From the NCBI GenBank assembly GCA_900767955.1, contig CAAGBC010000017.1, forward strand, positions 1 through 64,000: a DNA stretch of 64,000 nucleotides, in the 5' to 3' direction. Shown here one piece after another: positions 1 to 8,672 of the stretch (positions within the stretch are counted from its first letter, which is position 1; each line of letters opens with the position of its first letter). The DNA is from Spirochaetia bacterium. GTDB taxonomy: Bacteria > Spirochaetota > Spirochaetia > Treponematales > Treponemataceae. The position numbers and the translations under genes are program-made. The notes under the pieces were generated by a model. That model was not told the origin of the DNA, made no database searches, and saw nothing but the letters and a program-made list of their open reading frames with translations.

Positions 1-144
1 AAAATATACATACTCATAGTATGACCAAGTATCTGTATAAACTGTCCAAAATGGATCCCAATCCATAGAACAACCAACAGAAACAAAACATAAAGCCAAA
101 CTTGCAAAAATTACAGTTAATTTCTTTTTCATATTTTTAAGCAT
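1..144 (-). CDS. Partial lipoprotein (N-terminus only)
   Basis: Reading frame open from the window edge to an ATG at 144. The product begins with a lysine-rich n-region, a hydrophobic stretch and a lipobox ending SVGC, followed by a Trp/Tyr-rich mature start (CSMDWDPFW). This is a signal-peptidase-II lipoprotein exported to the periplasm or surface. Three in-frame ATGs exist (150, 144, 132); the one at 144 is preferred because GGAG at 151-154 lies six bases upstream. The rest of the gene lies outside the window, so the function is unknown. Confidence 0.7.
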   Translation of the reverse strand, partial: MLKNMKKKLTVIFASLALCFVSVGCSMDWDPFWTVYTDTWSYYEYVYF

Positions 145-163
145 ACGCATCTCCAAAAAAAAA

Positions 164-196
164 ATGTTGTTCCACAAGAATATTGTAGAACAACAT
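164..196 (-). terminator. Hairpin with T-run directly before the lipoprotein RBS
   Basis: Nine-base arms (164-172 and 188-196) with four further inner pairs after one mismatch, followed on the minus strand by about ten Ts that run straight into the GGAG of the next gene. It can end transcripts arriving from the BspA-like gene. Because nothing separates it from the ribosome-binding site, it could also act as a 5' leader attenuator. Confidence 0.65.
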
Positions 197-303
197 AAAA
201 GTCAAACAGAATACAATTTCTCTTTGATCTTATAAAGGAATGAACACTTATCTAACAAATGAATCATAAAAAAATTACAAAATTCATTTGTTATAACAAA
301 TTA
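197..303. other. Intergenic dyads downstream of the BspA-like gene
   Basis: Contains an 11-base inverted repeat (254-264 with 282-292) and a 16-base perfect palindrome (286-301) that share sequence, so only one can fold at a time. Neither has a T-run. Possible mRNA 3' stabiliser or operator; no gene seen. Confidence 0.35.
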
Positions 304-2571
304 TTAATCAATATTGTCTTGAATTAACAATTTGATAAATGGTGCATTTTTATCAGAAGCAGTTTTAGATTGTTCAATTAAACCATCTCTATCTAAAGCG
401 ATTCCCAACAACCCACAAAGGTCTTTTTCGTCTTCTGTCATTAATGAAAGAGAATCAACTGAACAAGCGTAAATTACATCTTTTTCTTTCATAAAATCAG
501 AAAACTTTTCACGATTTTCTTCTATAAATTGTGGATTGCTAAGAAGTTTTACTTGGGAATAATTGTGAACATTTGCCAAGCGACGACAGCAACTAATTAA
601 TTTTGAAGAAAAATTATGTTCCGCATTTAGTGATTTTGCAAAAACGTATAATGTTTTTTCTTCATCACAGGAAGTTTCCATTGCAATTGTTTCATATCGA
701 CCAATTCCAAAGAAATAATCTTCAATACAAGAAGAATATTCACCTTCGTCCATTTCAAAGAAAACTTCTTCATATTCTGCTGCATCAGAAATCACTTCTT
801 CAGTTTCTAACGCAACTTCATCACTTACAGAACTAACTTCTTCTGTAATATCCTGGCTAACTTCTGGATTTTCAGCAATTTCCATATTTTCAATCATTTC
901 TGTGTTTTCAAATTCGTCCATATTTTCTGTTATTTCAGCTTCTAAAAGCTTTCCTCCTGTTTCTGTATTTTCTGAATATTCAACTTCCGCTGTTTCTTCA
1001 CATTCTACTACTTCATCTTGTGGAATTTCTTCTTCATATTCTGCGTTTTCTGTTTCTTCCACAGCTTGTACACTTGGAGCCAATCGACCAACTTCTAATT
1101 CTTCTGCAGTTGCGTATGGAATTTCATCTGCGCTGATTTCGTCACTTGTAGAAACGCTACTTTGTCCCATAATTTCTGCAAGGCGGCTAGACATATCATC
1201 TTCTGCTTGTGGAACTTCCGCTGATTCTTCACATTCTGCCACTTCATCTTGTGGAATTTCTTCTTCATATTCTGCGTTTTCTGTTTCTTCTGCAACTTGT
1301 GCACTTGGAGCCAAACAGCCAGCTTCTAATTCTTCGGCAGTTGCGTATGGAATTTCATCTGCGCTAATTTCGTCACTTGTAGAAACGCTGCTTTGTCCCA
1401 TAATTTCTGCAAGACGACTAGACATATCATCTTCTACCTGTGGAACTTCCGCTGTTTCTTCACATTCTGCTACTTCATCTTGTGGAATTTCTTCTTCACA
1501 TTCTGCGTTTTCTGTTTCTTCTGCAACTTGTGCACTTGGAGCCAATCGACCAGCTTCTAATTCTTCTGCAGTTGCGTATGGAATTTCATCTGCGCTGATT
1601 TCGTCACTTGTAGAAACGCTGCTTTGTCCCATAATTTCTGCAAGGCGGTCTGCAACATCAGCATTTGATTCTTCTGTAGCAAAATTCTCTATAGGACTTG
1701 AAATAACACTTTCATGCTTGTGCATTATATCTTCTGAACTATCTTCAGTTCTTGGGCAAACTTTATCTAGTTCCTCTTGTGTAAGAATAATATCTGAATC
1801 ATCATCTGCAATATCGTCTTCTTCATTAAAATCAAGAATCGAAACAGGAGCAGATTCATCAACTTCATGAAAAGTCGGAACTTCGCTTAAAGTATTTCCT
1901 TCCAAATGCAAAATCAAAGTTTCAGTTCCATCAGGATTTTTTTTGTATAAACAAGATTCTGCATCATCTACACGGAAATAACTATTTTCACCATTTAATC
2001 GAATATGACAAAGATTGAAACAACCTTCAAAAGCGCCTTCTTCAATTTCTTTTAAGGAAGCTGGCAACACCAAAGTTGTCAAATTTTCACAATCACTAAC
2101 AGCGCCCTCGCAAATCTTTTCTATAGTATTAGGCAAAATCAAAGAGCGTAATTGGGAACATCCAGAAAAAACATAATTTGGTAATTCTTTTATTCCTGCT
2201 CTAAAAGGAATTTCCTTTAATGAACTACAGCCTGCAAATAAACCTTCTTCAAAAGATTCAATTTCAAAAGGCATTTCAATTTGTTCAAGACTGGAACAAC
2301 CTGCAAACATATATGGTGAAAGTTTTTTTAAACCAGAAGGTAATCGTACAGATTTTAAGGATGTTGCGTTTTCAAATAAGTTTGAACCGACGCTTGTTAC
2401 AGAATCGGGAATATAAATTTTTTCCACAGCACAACAGGAAAAAGCTTCATCTTCTATTCGTTCTACGCCATTAGGAATTGTGCCTTTAAATTCCCCAGAA
2501 TCATCAGCGTAATAAATTGTCTTCATGTCAACGGAATAAACAAGTCCGTTTTTAGTAATCGTAGCTTCCAT
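304..2571 (-). CDS. BspA-like leucine-rich-repeat protein with acidic tandem repeats
   Basis: 755 residues. Residues about 20-200 form BspA/LRR_5-type repeats (patterns such as IPNGVERIEDEAFSCC, LPSGLKKLSPYMFAGC, LPNTIEKICEGAVSDC). These repeats are usually linked to protein binding or adhesion. A long acidic Glu/Ser-rich middle follows, including three nearly identical 77-residue units that start RLAEIMGQSSVSTSDE. The C-terminal ~130 residues are a more ordinary globular-looking segment. No signal peptide or membrane segment is visible, which is unusual for a surface BspA protein and suggests a cytoplasmic location or another export route. The start is supported by AGAAGGAT just upstream of ATG. 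Confidence 0.75.
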   Translation of the reverse strand: MEATITKNGLVYSVDMKTIYYADDSGEFKGTIPNGVERIEDEAFSCCAVEKIYIPDSVTSVGSNLFENATSLKSVRLPSGLKKLSPYMFAGCSSLEQIEMPFEIESFEEGLFAGCSSLKEIPFRAGIKELPNYVFSGCSQLRSLILPNTIEKICEGAVSDCENLTTLVLPASLKEIEEGAFEGCFNLCHIRLNGENSYFRVDDAESCLYKKNPDGTETLILHLEGNTLSEVPTFHEVDESAPVSILDFNEEDDIADDDSDIILTQEELDKVCPRTEDSSEDIMHKHESVISSPIENFATEESNADVADRLAEIMGQSSVSTSDEISADEIPYATAEELEAGRLAPSAQVAEETENAECEEEIPQDEVAECEETAEVPQVEDDMSSRLAEIMGQSSVSTSDEISADEIPYATAEELEAGCLAPSAQVAEETENAEYEEEIPQDEVAECEESAEVPQAEDDMSSRLAEIMGQSSVSTSDEISADEIPYATAEELEVGRLAPSVQAVEETENAEYEEEIPQDEVVECEETAEVEYSENTETGGKLLEAEITENMDEFENTEMIENMEIAENPEVSQDITEEVSSVSDEVALETEEVISDAAEYEEVFFEMDEGEYSSCIEDYFFGIGRYETIAMETSCDEEKTLYVFAKSLNAEHNFSSKLISCCRRLANVHNYSQVKLLSNPQFIEENREKFSDFMKEKDVIYACSVDSLSLMTEDEKDLCGLLGIALDRDGLIEQSKTASDKNAPFIKLLIQDNID
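975..1667. repeat. Three tandem 231-bp coding repeats
   Basis: The string tttgtcccataatttctgca recurs with starts at 1161, 1392 and 1623, an exact 231-base period (77 codons), so the reading frame is kept. Copies differ by only a few substitutions, which indicates recent duplication or ongoing recombination. Confidence 0.9.
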
Positions 2572-2637
2572 ATCCTTCTATTTTAATTCCGTTTTGTGTA
2601 GTTCGCAAGTAAGAAATTTATAAATAACAAAAATTAA

Positions 2638-2692
2638 AACTGTCATTCCGAACTAGTTTTGAAATAACTGTCATTCCGAACTAGATTCGGAA
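2638..2692. repeat. Duplicated intergenic repeat with dyad
   Basis: Two direct copies of aactgtcattccgaactag (2638-2656 and 2666-2684). The second continues into ATTCCGAA-ctaga-TTCGGAAT (2672-2692), a hairpin. No T-run on either strand. It resembles small dispersed palindromic elements rather than a terminator. Confidence 0.6.
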
Positions 2693-2700
2693 TCTTATCA

Positions 2701-3396
2701 CTACAACGACGGATACAATGTTATATATTTTCCTTTGCCCATTTCAACAGCTTGTTCGTGATGTGCGTAGTCAAAATAATACGGAGCAGATTTATATTCA
2801 GTTTCGCCAATGGTAAAAATTAATACAAAATAATTATTGTGGCTATTTTCTTTATATCTAATTGGTAACAAATAGTGATTTAATTCTTCTGCTGGATATT
2901 TATTTGTAGGAGTAATAGAATCACTATTTTCTTTTTGGCTATATAACGAAAACAAATCTACATTACTTGGATACAAACATTCAACACCTAAATAACCATC
3001 ATCAGCAATTCCTATAGAAGCTGGAAATCCTTTGCCCTCTGCTAAATCTGGATAAACAAAATCTGTTCTAAAAACTTCTTTATCGTTCATAAGAACACCA
3101 ACAGCATAAGATGATTGGTCATCACTTTTTACAAAATAATCTGTTTTTCCATAATTTGCTTTAACACGCTCAATAATTTTATCTTTATTTTTTACATAAA
3201 TATTATATCTTACATTTGTTTCTTCTGTTGACCATTGTAAAACAACGCTATCTTGGCTAAATCCATAAACAGAAAAATCAACATCCATTTCTATTTTGTT
3301 TGTAGGTGTAGCATTATAAAAATCACCAGACAATAATTCACAACTTGTAAAAATTAACGAAAACAAAACTAAAATATAAAATAATTTATTTTTCAT
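2701..3396 (-). CDS. Hypothetical lipoprotein with FN3-like strand pattern
   Basis: 231 residues. N-terminal signal peptide with lipobox FTSC, so a lipid-anchored exported protein. A segment near residues 45-75 (VVLQWSTEETNVRYNIYVKN) resembles the first strands of a fibronectin type III domain, as in the large lipoproteins at 30-36 kb. No catalytic motif is visible. Start supported by AAGGA seven bases upstream. Function unknown. Confidence 0.65.
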   Translation of the reverse strand: MKNKLFYILVLFSLIFTSCELLSGDFYNATPTNKIEMDVDFSVYGFSQDSVVLQWSTEETNVRYNIYVKNKDKIIERVKANYGKTDYFVKSDDQSSYAVGVLMNDKEVFRTDFVYPDLAEGKGFPASIGIADDGYLGVECLYPSNVDLFSLYSQKENSDSITPTNKYPAEELNHYLLPIRYKENSHNNYFVLIFTIGETEYKSAPYYFDYAHHEQAVEMGKGKYITLYPSL

Positions 3397-3638
3397 AATT
3401 ACATCCTTAAAATAATTTTAAAAATTATAACATGGAAATTAATTTTTGTAGATTTTTTTTATGAATTACATAGAACTCTCAATTTTGAGAACTCAAAATT
3501 GAGGCGCAACTCTAATGATATTTAAGTTTTCAGAATAATTTTATTGTTGCGCAGGTGAAGGGGTAGCGGAAAATGCCAATGGCTGTCTAGACAGCCATTG
3601 GTAGTTGCAGCGAGGGGAAGGCTTTCCCCTCTTAAGGG
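3397..3638. other. Intergenic region with three strong dyads
   Basis: No gene. It holds a 12-base-arm inverted repeat with a 2-base loop (3478-3503), a 26-base perfect palindrome (3576-3601) and an 8-base-arm hairpin GAGGGGAA-ggct-TTCCCCTC (3612-3631) beside the lysA stop codon. The segment from about 3550 is much richer in G and C than its surroundings. The last hairpin may help end lysA transcription, although no long T-run follows on the minus strand. Confidence 0.6.
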
Positions 3639-4901
3639 CTAAAACAAATTCATCAAATCTTCGATAGTTTCTTTGCGGCGAATTTGTTTTACACTTCCGT
3701 CTGCACAAATCATAACTTCTGCTGGGCGTGGGCGACTGTTATAAGTTGAACACATACTCCAACCATAAGCGCCTGTGTCCAATGCACAAATCAAATCACC
3801 TTCCTGAATTTTTGGAAGAAGACGATTTTTTGCAAGAATGTCGCCAGATTCACAGATGTTACCTGTTACAGTTTGTTCTATTAAATTATCTCGGGAAACA
3901 ATTTCACCATCGCGAATAACTTCGATGTCATGGTGGGAATCGTACATGCTTGGACGAACAAGAACATTCATTCCAATGTCTGACCCTGCAAACTGAATTC
4001 CAGAATTTTCTTTTGTAGCGTGAACACGACCTAAAATCACACTACCCTCTGCAACACAGTAACGGCCCGGTTCACTTTTGAAAAGTGGAGCTTTTCCGTA
4101 GCTTGCAACAAATTCGTCTAGGATTGGCTCTAGGCGGGATTTGAAATCTTCCATTGGAAAATCTTTTTCATCATCAAGTTTGTGATATGGAATTCCGTAA
4201 CCACCACCAAAGTCAATAAATTCAAGATTTTTGAATTGATGAGCGATTCTTAAAAGATTTGTAACTGCATCCAAATATGGCTGTGGATCCATAAAAAGTG
4301 AACCAATGTGCTGATTAATCCCAGCGATTGTGATTTGATATTTTTCTGCAATTTCAAAAATCTGAGGAATTGAATATTCTGCAATACCAAATTTTGTCTT
4401 TTTTCCACCAGTAACAACTTTCTCATGGTGACCAGCGCCAACACCAGGATTTATGCGAACTGCACATTTTCTATTTTCTGGAGCAATTTCCATTTGATTA
4501 CAAACTTCTCCAAAAAGTTCAAGCTGGCTCAAAGAATCTAAACTTGTCATTACGCCATTTTCCAAAGCAAAGGCTAATTCACAAGGAGCAACATTGTTTG
4601 GCACAAAGAAAATTCTTTCTACTGGGAATCCAGCTTTCATTAAAAGTGTGATTTCTCCAACGCTCATTGCATCACAGTTTAAACCTTCTTCCAAAGCTAA
4701 TTTTAAAATGTGGATATTTGTATTTGCCTTTACAGAATAATTTGCAGTGTATGGATATTTTGTAATTACTTTTGCAACTTTACTCATTCTGTCACGCAAA
4801 ATTTTTTCGTTATAAACATAAACTGGAGTTCCGTATTCAGAAGCGATTTCTTCTGGATTGTTTCCAGCAAAAAAGTTTGTGTTTTGAATAAAAGATGTCA
4901 T
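3639..4901 (-). CDS. lysA: Diaminopimelate decarboxylase
   Basis: 420 residues, normal length. PLP-dependent fold-III decarboxylase that converts meso-diaminopimelate to lysine in the cytoplasm. The PLP lysine lies in NYSVKAN (K58). Also seen are HIGSLFMD, the glycine loop FGGGYGIPYH, SEPGRYCVAEGS, the CESGD active-site cysteine motif and DTGAYGWSM near the C-terminus. Start ATG preceded by AGGAG at nine bases. It stands alone rather than in a lysine operon. High confidence in function. Confidence 0.95.
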   Translation of the reverse strand: MTSFIQNTNFFAGNNPEEIASEYGTPVYVYNEKILRDRMSKVAKVITKYPYTANYSVKANTNIHILKLALEEGLNCDAMSVGEITLLMKAGFPVERIFFVPNNVAPCELAFALENGVMTSLDSLSQLELFGEVCNQMEIAPENRKCAVRINPGVGAGHHEKVVTGGKKTKFGIAEYSIPQIFEIAEKYQITIAGINQHIGSLFMDPQPYLDAVTNLLRIAHQFKNLEFIDFGGGYGIPYHKLDDEKDFPMEDFKSRLEPILDEFVASYGKAPLFKSEPGRYCVAEGSVILGRVHATKENSGIQFAGSDIGMNVLVRPSMYDSHHDIEVIRDGEIVSRDNLIEQTVTGNICESGDILAKNRLLPKIQEGDLICALDTGAYGWSMCSTYNSRPRPAEVMICADGSVKQIRRKETIEDLMNLF

Positions 4902-4942
4902 TATGTAGCTCCTATTTTATTTTTCTGAAATTGATTCAGAAG

Positions 4943-5782
4943 TTATTTATTTTCTATAGATTTGTTGTTGATTTCTAATGCAAGTTTATCTTTTGCATTT
5001 AGTTCAGAAACAACTTTTAATCCTGTTTCCTTTTCGTATTCTTCTTTTGCTGAATTTGCAACTTTACCACCTCTTATGGCAACTTTGCGATTTTCTTCAA
5101 AAGTTTCTGGTTCTTCTTGCTTGGAAATTGCTGTAGAAGTAACTTCTGCAAGCATATTTAAAACCAATTCTATGTTTGTCATATTATCTCTTAGATTTTC
5201 TTTCTTCAATCCTTTTTTTTCTTTATATTCTTTTACAGTTAAGCCACTCCAAGCTTTTGTCATTTCATTTGTTAAAATTGCATAATCTTTTTCACTTTCG
5301 ATACCACGCTTTTTCCATTCATCTGTAAGCTCTTTTCGCATCTCTATTGTTTGCAATCTTTGATTAATCCAGCCTTCTGTATATCCCTTGGCTCTATAAA
5401 AATCAGCACCTCGAAGAATTGCTTTTTCTGGATCTGCAATTTCATCTAAACGGTCACTACCAACTTTTGCAAGCCACATTTTAAATGGCTCTGCTTTGGG
5501 AGATGGCACAGATTGAACAAGGCGCAAAATCCCTTTTGTATCAAGCACATCAGTTAAACGCATTTTTCCATCAGCGGCAGGTAGTTTCAACTGGTTACAA
5601 TTTGTAACCACTTCACTTCCTTCTTTTGCTAATCGATGTTTTAGAACTTTCCAATAATCCCGTGGATTTTCACTTTCGGTTAAGATTTCTATGACATCAA
5701 TAACTGAAAAGAACCAATCTTCTGTTTCTTCATTCCAAGCTGTGCGAACCTTTTTGTTTTCAAAAACTTTTATTTTGTTCAT
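4943..5782 (-). CDS. Bro-N domain protein (phage-antirepressor-like)
   Basis: 279 residues from the ATG at 5782, preferred over one five codons upstream because GAGG sits five bases before it. The N-terminal ~110 residues (VRTAWNEETEDWFFSVIDV, DYWKVLKHRL, DGKMRLTDVLDTKGILRLV, PKAEPFKMWLA) match the BRO family N-terminal domain of phage antirepressors and related chromosomal proteins. The C-terminal half is Lys/Glu-rich and helical. No phage genes are adjacent, so this is a solitary Bro-N gene of unknown role; DNA binding is an inference from the family. Confidence 0.8.
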   Translation of the reverse strand: MNKIKVFENKKVRTAWNEETEDWFFSVIDVIEILTESENPRDYWKVLKHRLAKEGSEVVTNCNQLKLPAADGKMRLTDVLDTKGILRLVQSVPSPKAEPFKMWLAKVGSDRLDEIADPEKAILRGADFYRAKGYTEGWINQRLQTIEMRKELTDEWKKRGIESEKDYAILTNEMTKAWSGLTVKEYKEKKGLKKENLRDNMTNIELVLNMLAEVTSTAISKQEEPETFEENRKVAIRGGKVANSAKEEYEKETGLKVVSELNAKDKLALEINNKSIENK

Positions 5783-5964
5783 AAACCCCTCTAGCATTTA
5801 TTATAACACAACACTTAAAATAAAACAATACAAAAATACAGATATTATATTATAGTAATTCTATTTAATACTACTAACTTTAATTTATAAAAGAAATGCC
5901 CAGCTGTCAAGGGGAGAAATAAACTTCACACAGTCTAAAATTATCTTTCTTACAAAAAAAAAAC

Positions 5965-7011
5965 TTACACCCCGCGAACTAACCTAATTCCGATTGTCGT
6001 TTGTGATGAACTTGTATTTTTTGCACATACATATTGATATTCAAAAAATCTAAAAGAGTTTGCAATTTCATAAGGTTCGCTTGTGAAGTTTCCACCACGA
6101 ACGACCATAGACTTATAAGGTGATGAATCAACAACAGGATTTGTAAATTCCCCAGGGTGATTTACAGGATTTATATATTTGTATGTGTCACCTTCTGGAA
6201 TTTCAGAATCATAACCTGGCTGTTTGCAGTTCCAAAAATCAAAACACCATTCACTAGCGTTTCCTGCCATATCATAAATTCCCAAGGCATTTGCAAGGCG
6301 GGAACCAACTTCATGAGTGCGCATTGTTAAATCATCATCACTATAACCAGAAGAATTCATTATAGACCAAGCAACTTTTTTATAATTATCAGAACCAGGA
6401 TATTCGTAATTCCAATCAGAAAAAGTTCCCCCTGCTCCTCTTGCAGCAAATTCCCATTCGGCTTCAGAGGGAAGTCTAAAACCATTTTTCGAAAAATCAC
6501 AAGAAACTTTGGCTGAATAAATGTAAGAATTATTATTTTTGCGCTGAATATTTTCCAAAGTGTAAACTTCTTCATATCCACAAAGTTTACTCAGTTTGTT
6601 ACAAAATTCCAAAGCGTCAAACCAGCTCATTCCCGTGGCAGGACGCAACTTTTGAACATCCCCGGGATAAACAGAATCAGAATCATCATAAGGCAAACTA
6701 CCCATCACAAATTCATACAATTCCTGAGTGACTTCGCATTGGGAAATTTCATAACCATCCAAAGTAACAGTTCTATCCCACACAAACACATTACCAATAC
6801 GATTGCAAAAAGCAGAAGGAATCGTTACAGAATCGCCCTTTGGAATCACAGTCGCAAACGAAGTTTTGCCAAAAATCTTTCCATCAATGACAATATTTTT
6901 TCCCTTTTGGATTATAGGATAACCAGAAGCGCAATCAAAATCCCGCGAAGAAACCGTCGCCTTACAACCCACCAATGAAAAAACAAGGGCAATGATAATA
7001 AAATATTTCAT
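5965..7011 (-). CDS. SUMF1/FGE-domain lipoprotein
   Basis: 348 residues from the ATG at 7011, chosen because the signal peptide (MKYFIIIALVFSLVGC) begins there. After the lipobox comes a full-length SUMF1-type domain: EISQCEVTQELYEFV, PATGMSWFDALEFCNKLS, NGFRLPSEAEWEFAARG, GIYDMAGNASEWCFD, VVRGGNF and GIRLVRG at the end. This fold includes formylglycine-generating enzyme, but treponemal genomes carry many SUMF1 proteins that are probably not sulfatase modifiers. No sulfatase gene is nearby. Role in the envelope unknown. Confidence 0.85.
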   Translation of the reverse strand: MKYFIIIALVFSLVGCKATVSSRDFDCASGYPIIQKGKNIVIDGKIFGKTSFATVIPKGDSVTIPSAFCNRIGNVFVWDRTVTLDGYEISQCEVTQELYEFVMGSLPYDDSDSVYPGDVQKLRPATGMSWFDALEFCNKLSKLCGYEEVYTLENIQRKNNNSYIYSAKVSCDFSKNGFRLPSEAEWEFAARGAGGTFSDWNYEYPGSDNYKKVAWSIMNSSGYSDDDLTMRTHEVGSRLANALGIYDMAGNASEWCFDFWNCKQPGYDSEIPEGDTYKYINPVNHPGEFTNPVVDSSPYKSMVVRGGNFTSEPYEIANSFRFFEYQYVCAKNTSSSQTTIGIRLVRGV

Positions 7012-7073
7012 AACACACCAATTCTGCATTTTTTTTCTATTATATAGGCTATAAACAATTTGTAAAGTTTCAG

Positions 7074-7102
7074 AAAAAAAAGAGTAACCATTTTTTAGTT
7101 AC
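7074..7102 (-). terminator. Weak hairpin plus T8
   Basis: GTAAC/GTTAC arms (7084-7088, 7098-7102) followed on the minus strand by eight Ts. It lies just beyond the stop codon of the 155-residue exported protein. The stem is short, so this is moderate evidence. Confidence 0.5.
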
Positions 7103-7129
7103 CCTTTCTTCCTAAAGATGATGCATTTA

Positions 7130-7597
7130 TTATTTTTTCTTTGCTTTTTCGTAGCGTTCTTCGGCAGCGGCTTTTCTTTCTTCAGCGGCTTTAATTTGTG
7201 CGTCTCGTTCTTCTTGCATTTTTTCTGCACGCTCACTTGGACTCATTTTTGCATCTTCCCAAGATTGTTTTCCCATTTCTTTTGCTTTCTTATAAGAATT
7301 ATGAAATCTGTTTTCTTCGAAGTTTGCTTTTGATTCAGCTTTTACAGCTTCAAAGTTTGCTTTGTCAACTTCGTGCTGAGCTTTTGCACTTTCTTTCATA
7401 TCAGAAAATGAATTTTTAAAGAAGTTACCGATTTTTTGGAAAATATTTTGTTTTGTTGCTGTTTCCATTTCTTCCTCCTGTTTTTCAATTTCAACAGTTT
7501 GTGTTTCTTGTTCATCCTTTATAACAGTTGCTTCTGTTGCAAATAATCCAAATGCTAAAGTAGTTGCTAAAATTGTTGTTCCTATTGTTTTTTTCAT
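7130..7597 (-). CDS. Small exported charged coiled-coil protein
   Basis: 155 residues. N-terminal signal sequence (MKKTIGTTILATTLAFGLFAT), then an acidic stretch, a short amphipathic segment (NIFQKIGNFFKNSFSDM) and a Lys/Glu/Ala-rich, likely helical C-terminus with AEERKAAAEERYEKAKKK. AGGAG precedes the start. Probably a periplasmic helical protein. No family recognised. Confidence 0.6.
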   Translation of the reverse strand: MKKTIGTTILATTLAFGLFATEATVIKDEQETQTVEIEKQEEEMETATKQNIFQKIGNFFKNSFSDMKESAKAQHEVDKANFEAVKAESKANFEENRFHNSYKKAKEMGKQSWEDAKMSPSERAEKMQEERDAQIKAAEERKAAAEERYEKAKKK

Positions 7598-7937
7598 TCT
7601 TTACTTCTCCTGTATGTTTAAGTTGTTTTTAATATACATACGGTATATTTCTGAAATGTTTTTAAAATGTTTAAGATTTGTTAATATTTTTTTTTATTTT
7701 ATGGGGTCATTTTTGGCAGTTCCACATTCGTTACACTACCAAAAACCAGGCTTTGCGCAATTCCGTGTCTACCGCACTCCATACTTGGCTAGTTCGACTA
7801 GTTCCCTTAATAAAACTTAGTTCACCTTGTCTCGCTACGCTCACCAACATAAACAACTTCAAAACTAACCAGCCAAGTACGCCGACCGCGTTGCTCCAAT
7901 CCTTTGCCCAAAAAAGCGGGTGGTGGACAATCAAAAA
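7598..7937. other. Gene-free segment with GC-richer structured repeat
   Basis: The first ~90 bases hold the likely promoter region of the leftward exported-protein gene. From about 7700 to 7935 the composition shifts to GC-richer sequence with inverted repeats: TTTTTGG/CCAAAAA (7710-7716, 7739-7745), ACTTGGCT/AGCCAAGT (7783-7790, 7871-7878) and CTAGT-tcg-ACTAG near 7790. No convincing gene. It forms the left border of the restriction-modification island and resembles the structured elements at 3.6, 10.6, 14.5 and 20.8 kb. Confidence 0.45.
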
Positions 7938-8663
7938 TTAATACAAATAATATCTTATTGATGCTTCTGCTATTTCCTTCATTTTTTCAAACATTTCTGG
8001 AATAGTCCAACGTTCTTCTCTAAAAAACATCGATACAGGAGAAAAATAATTTACATCAGAATTTCCATCTCTTTTAAAAACATATATTTGATTTAAATTA
8101 TAAAATTCATTCATTACAATTATTTTTGAACGAACTGTTAATGTTTCTGGTGCATCTATGGCAAAATCGCATCCCCAGCCAAAGCAAATAAATGGCGTTA
8201 TTTTTTCATAATTCATCATTGCTTTTATTCCTGTTAGGTTTTTACCTAGTCTTTCAATAGCATTACCTGTTGCTTGTTTTGATTTTCCTTCTTGCAATCT
8301 TTCTTTATTTGTACCTTGGCGTTTTATTTCAGCAATAACAAGGGGAGATTTTTCATTTTTCTTTTTATTTACAAGATATAAAACTCCACCATCGGGAATA
8401 ATTTTTCTATCGACGCAATCATAACAAAATTCTGAACGAATCTTTTTTCTTTTTATAAAATCAATCATATACTTAATTTCTATTTCAGCAGAGAATTCTA
8501 AATCCCAATCACTTTCAAAATATAATTGAAAGTCTTTTTTACTTTTAAGATATTGTTTAACAAGTTCCATAGCCTGATAAACTTCTTTATCATCAATTTT
8601 TGATTTTGAATTCTTTGGTTTATGTTGTTCAGTTCGTTCTCTTAAACTATCATGTTGACTCAT
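7938..8663 (-). CDS. EcoRI-family type II restriction endonuclease
   Basis: 241 residues. The core matches the EcoRI/RsrI/MunI group. Metal-binding PD-(D/E)xK residues are PDGG (D91) and VIAEIKRQG (E112, K114). The helix ATGNAIERLGKN (133-142) corresponds to the EcoRI segment GNAIERSHKN that reads the AATT core and the flanking bases. A site of GAATTC or a close relative sharing AATT is inferred from that helix. The gene lies nine bases after the methyltransferase and has AGGAG before its ATG, so the two are cotranscribed. Two GAATTC sequences occur inside the gene itself (8493, 8608). Confidence 0.88.
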   Translation of the reverse strand: MSQHDSLRERTEQHKPKNSKSKIDDKEVYQAMELVKQYLKSKKDFQLYFESDWDLEFSAEIEIKYMIDFIKRKKIRSEFCYDCVDRKIIPDGGVLYLVNKKKNEKSPLVIAEIKRQGTNKERLQEGKSKQATGNAIERLGKNLTGIKAMMNYEKITPFICFGWGCDFAIDAPETLTVRSKIIVMNEFYNLNQIYVFKRDGNSDVNYFSPVSMFFREERWTIPEMFEKMKEIAEASIRYYLY

Positions 8664-8672
8664 TACAAACTC

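Noticed and set aside
902..1870. Long open frame on the plus strand opposite the BspA-like repeats (Ser-rich product)
   Set aside because: It mirrors the acidic repeat codons of the minus-strand gene, has no RBS and a low-complexity product, so it is an antisense shadow.
2638..2692. Two direct repeats that might start a CRISPR array
   Set aside because: Only two copies with a 9-11 base gap, internal dyad and no cas genes.
5965..7011. Functional formylglycine-generating enzyme
   Set aside because: The domain is present but no sulfatase is nearby and the protein is a lipoprotein; only the fold is claimed.
7731..7934. Open frame of 67 codons on the minus strand in the GC-richer segment
   Set aside because: No RBS, and the segment is dominated by inverted repeats; it looks like a frame that happens to be open in a repeat element.
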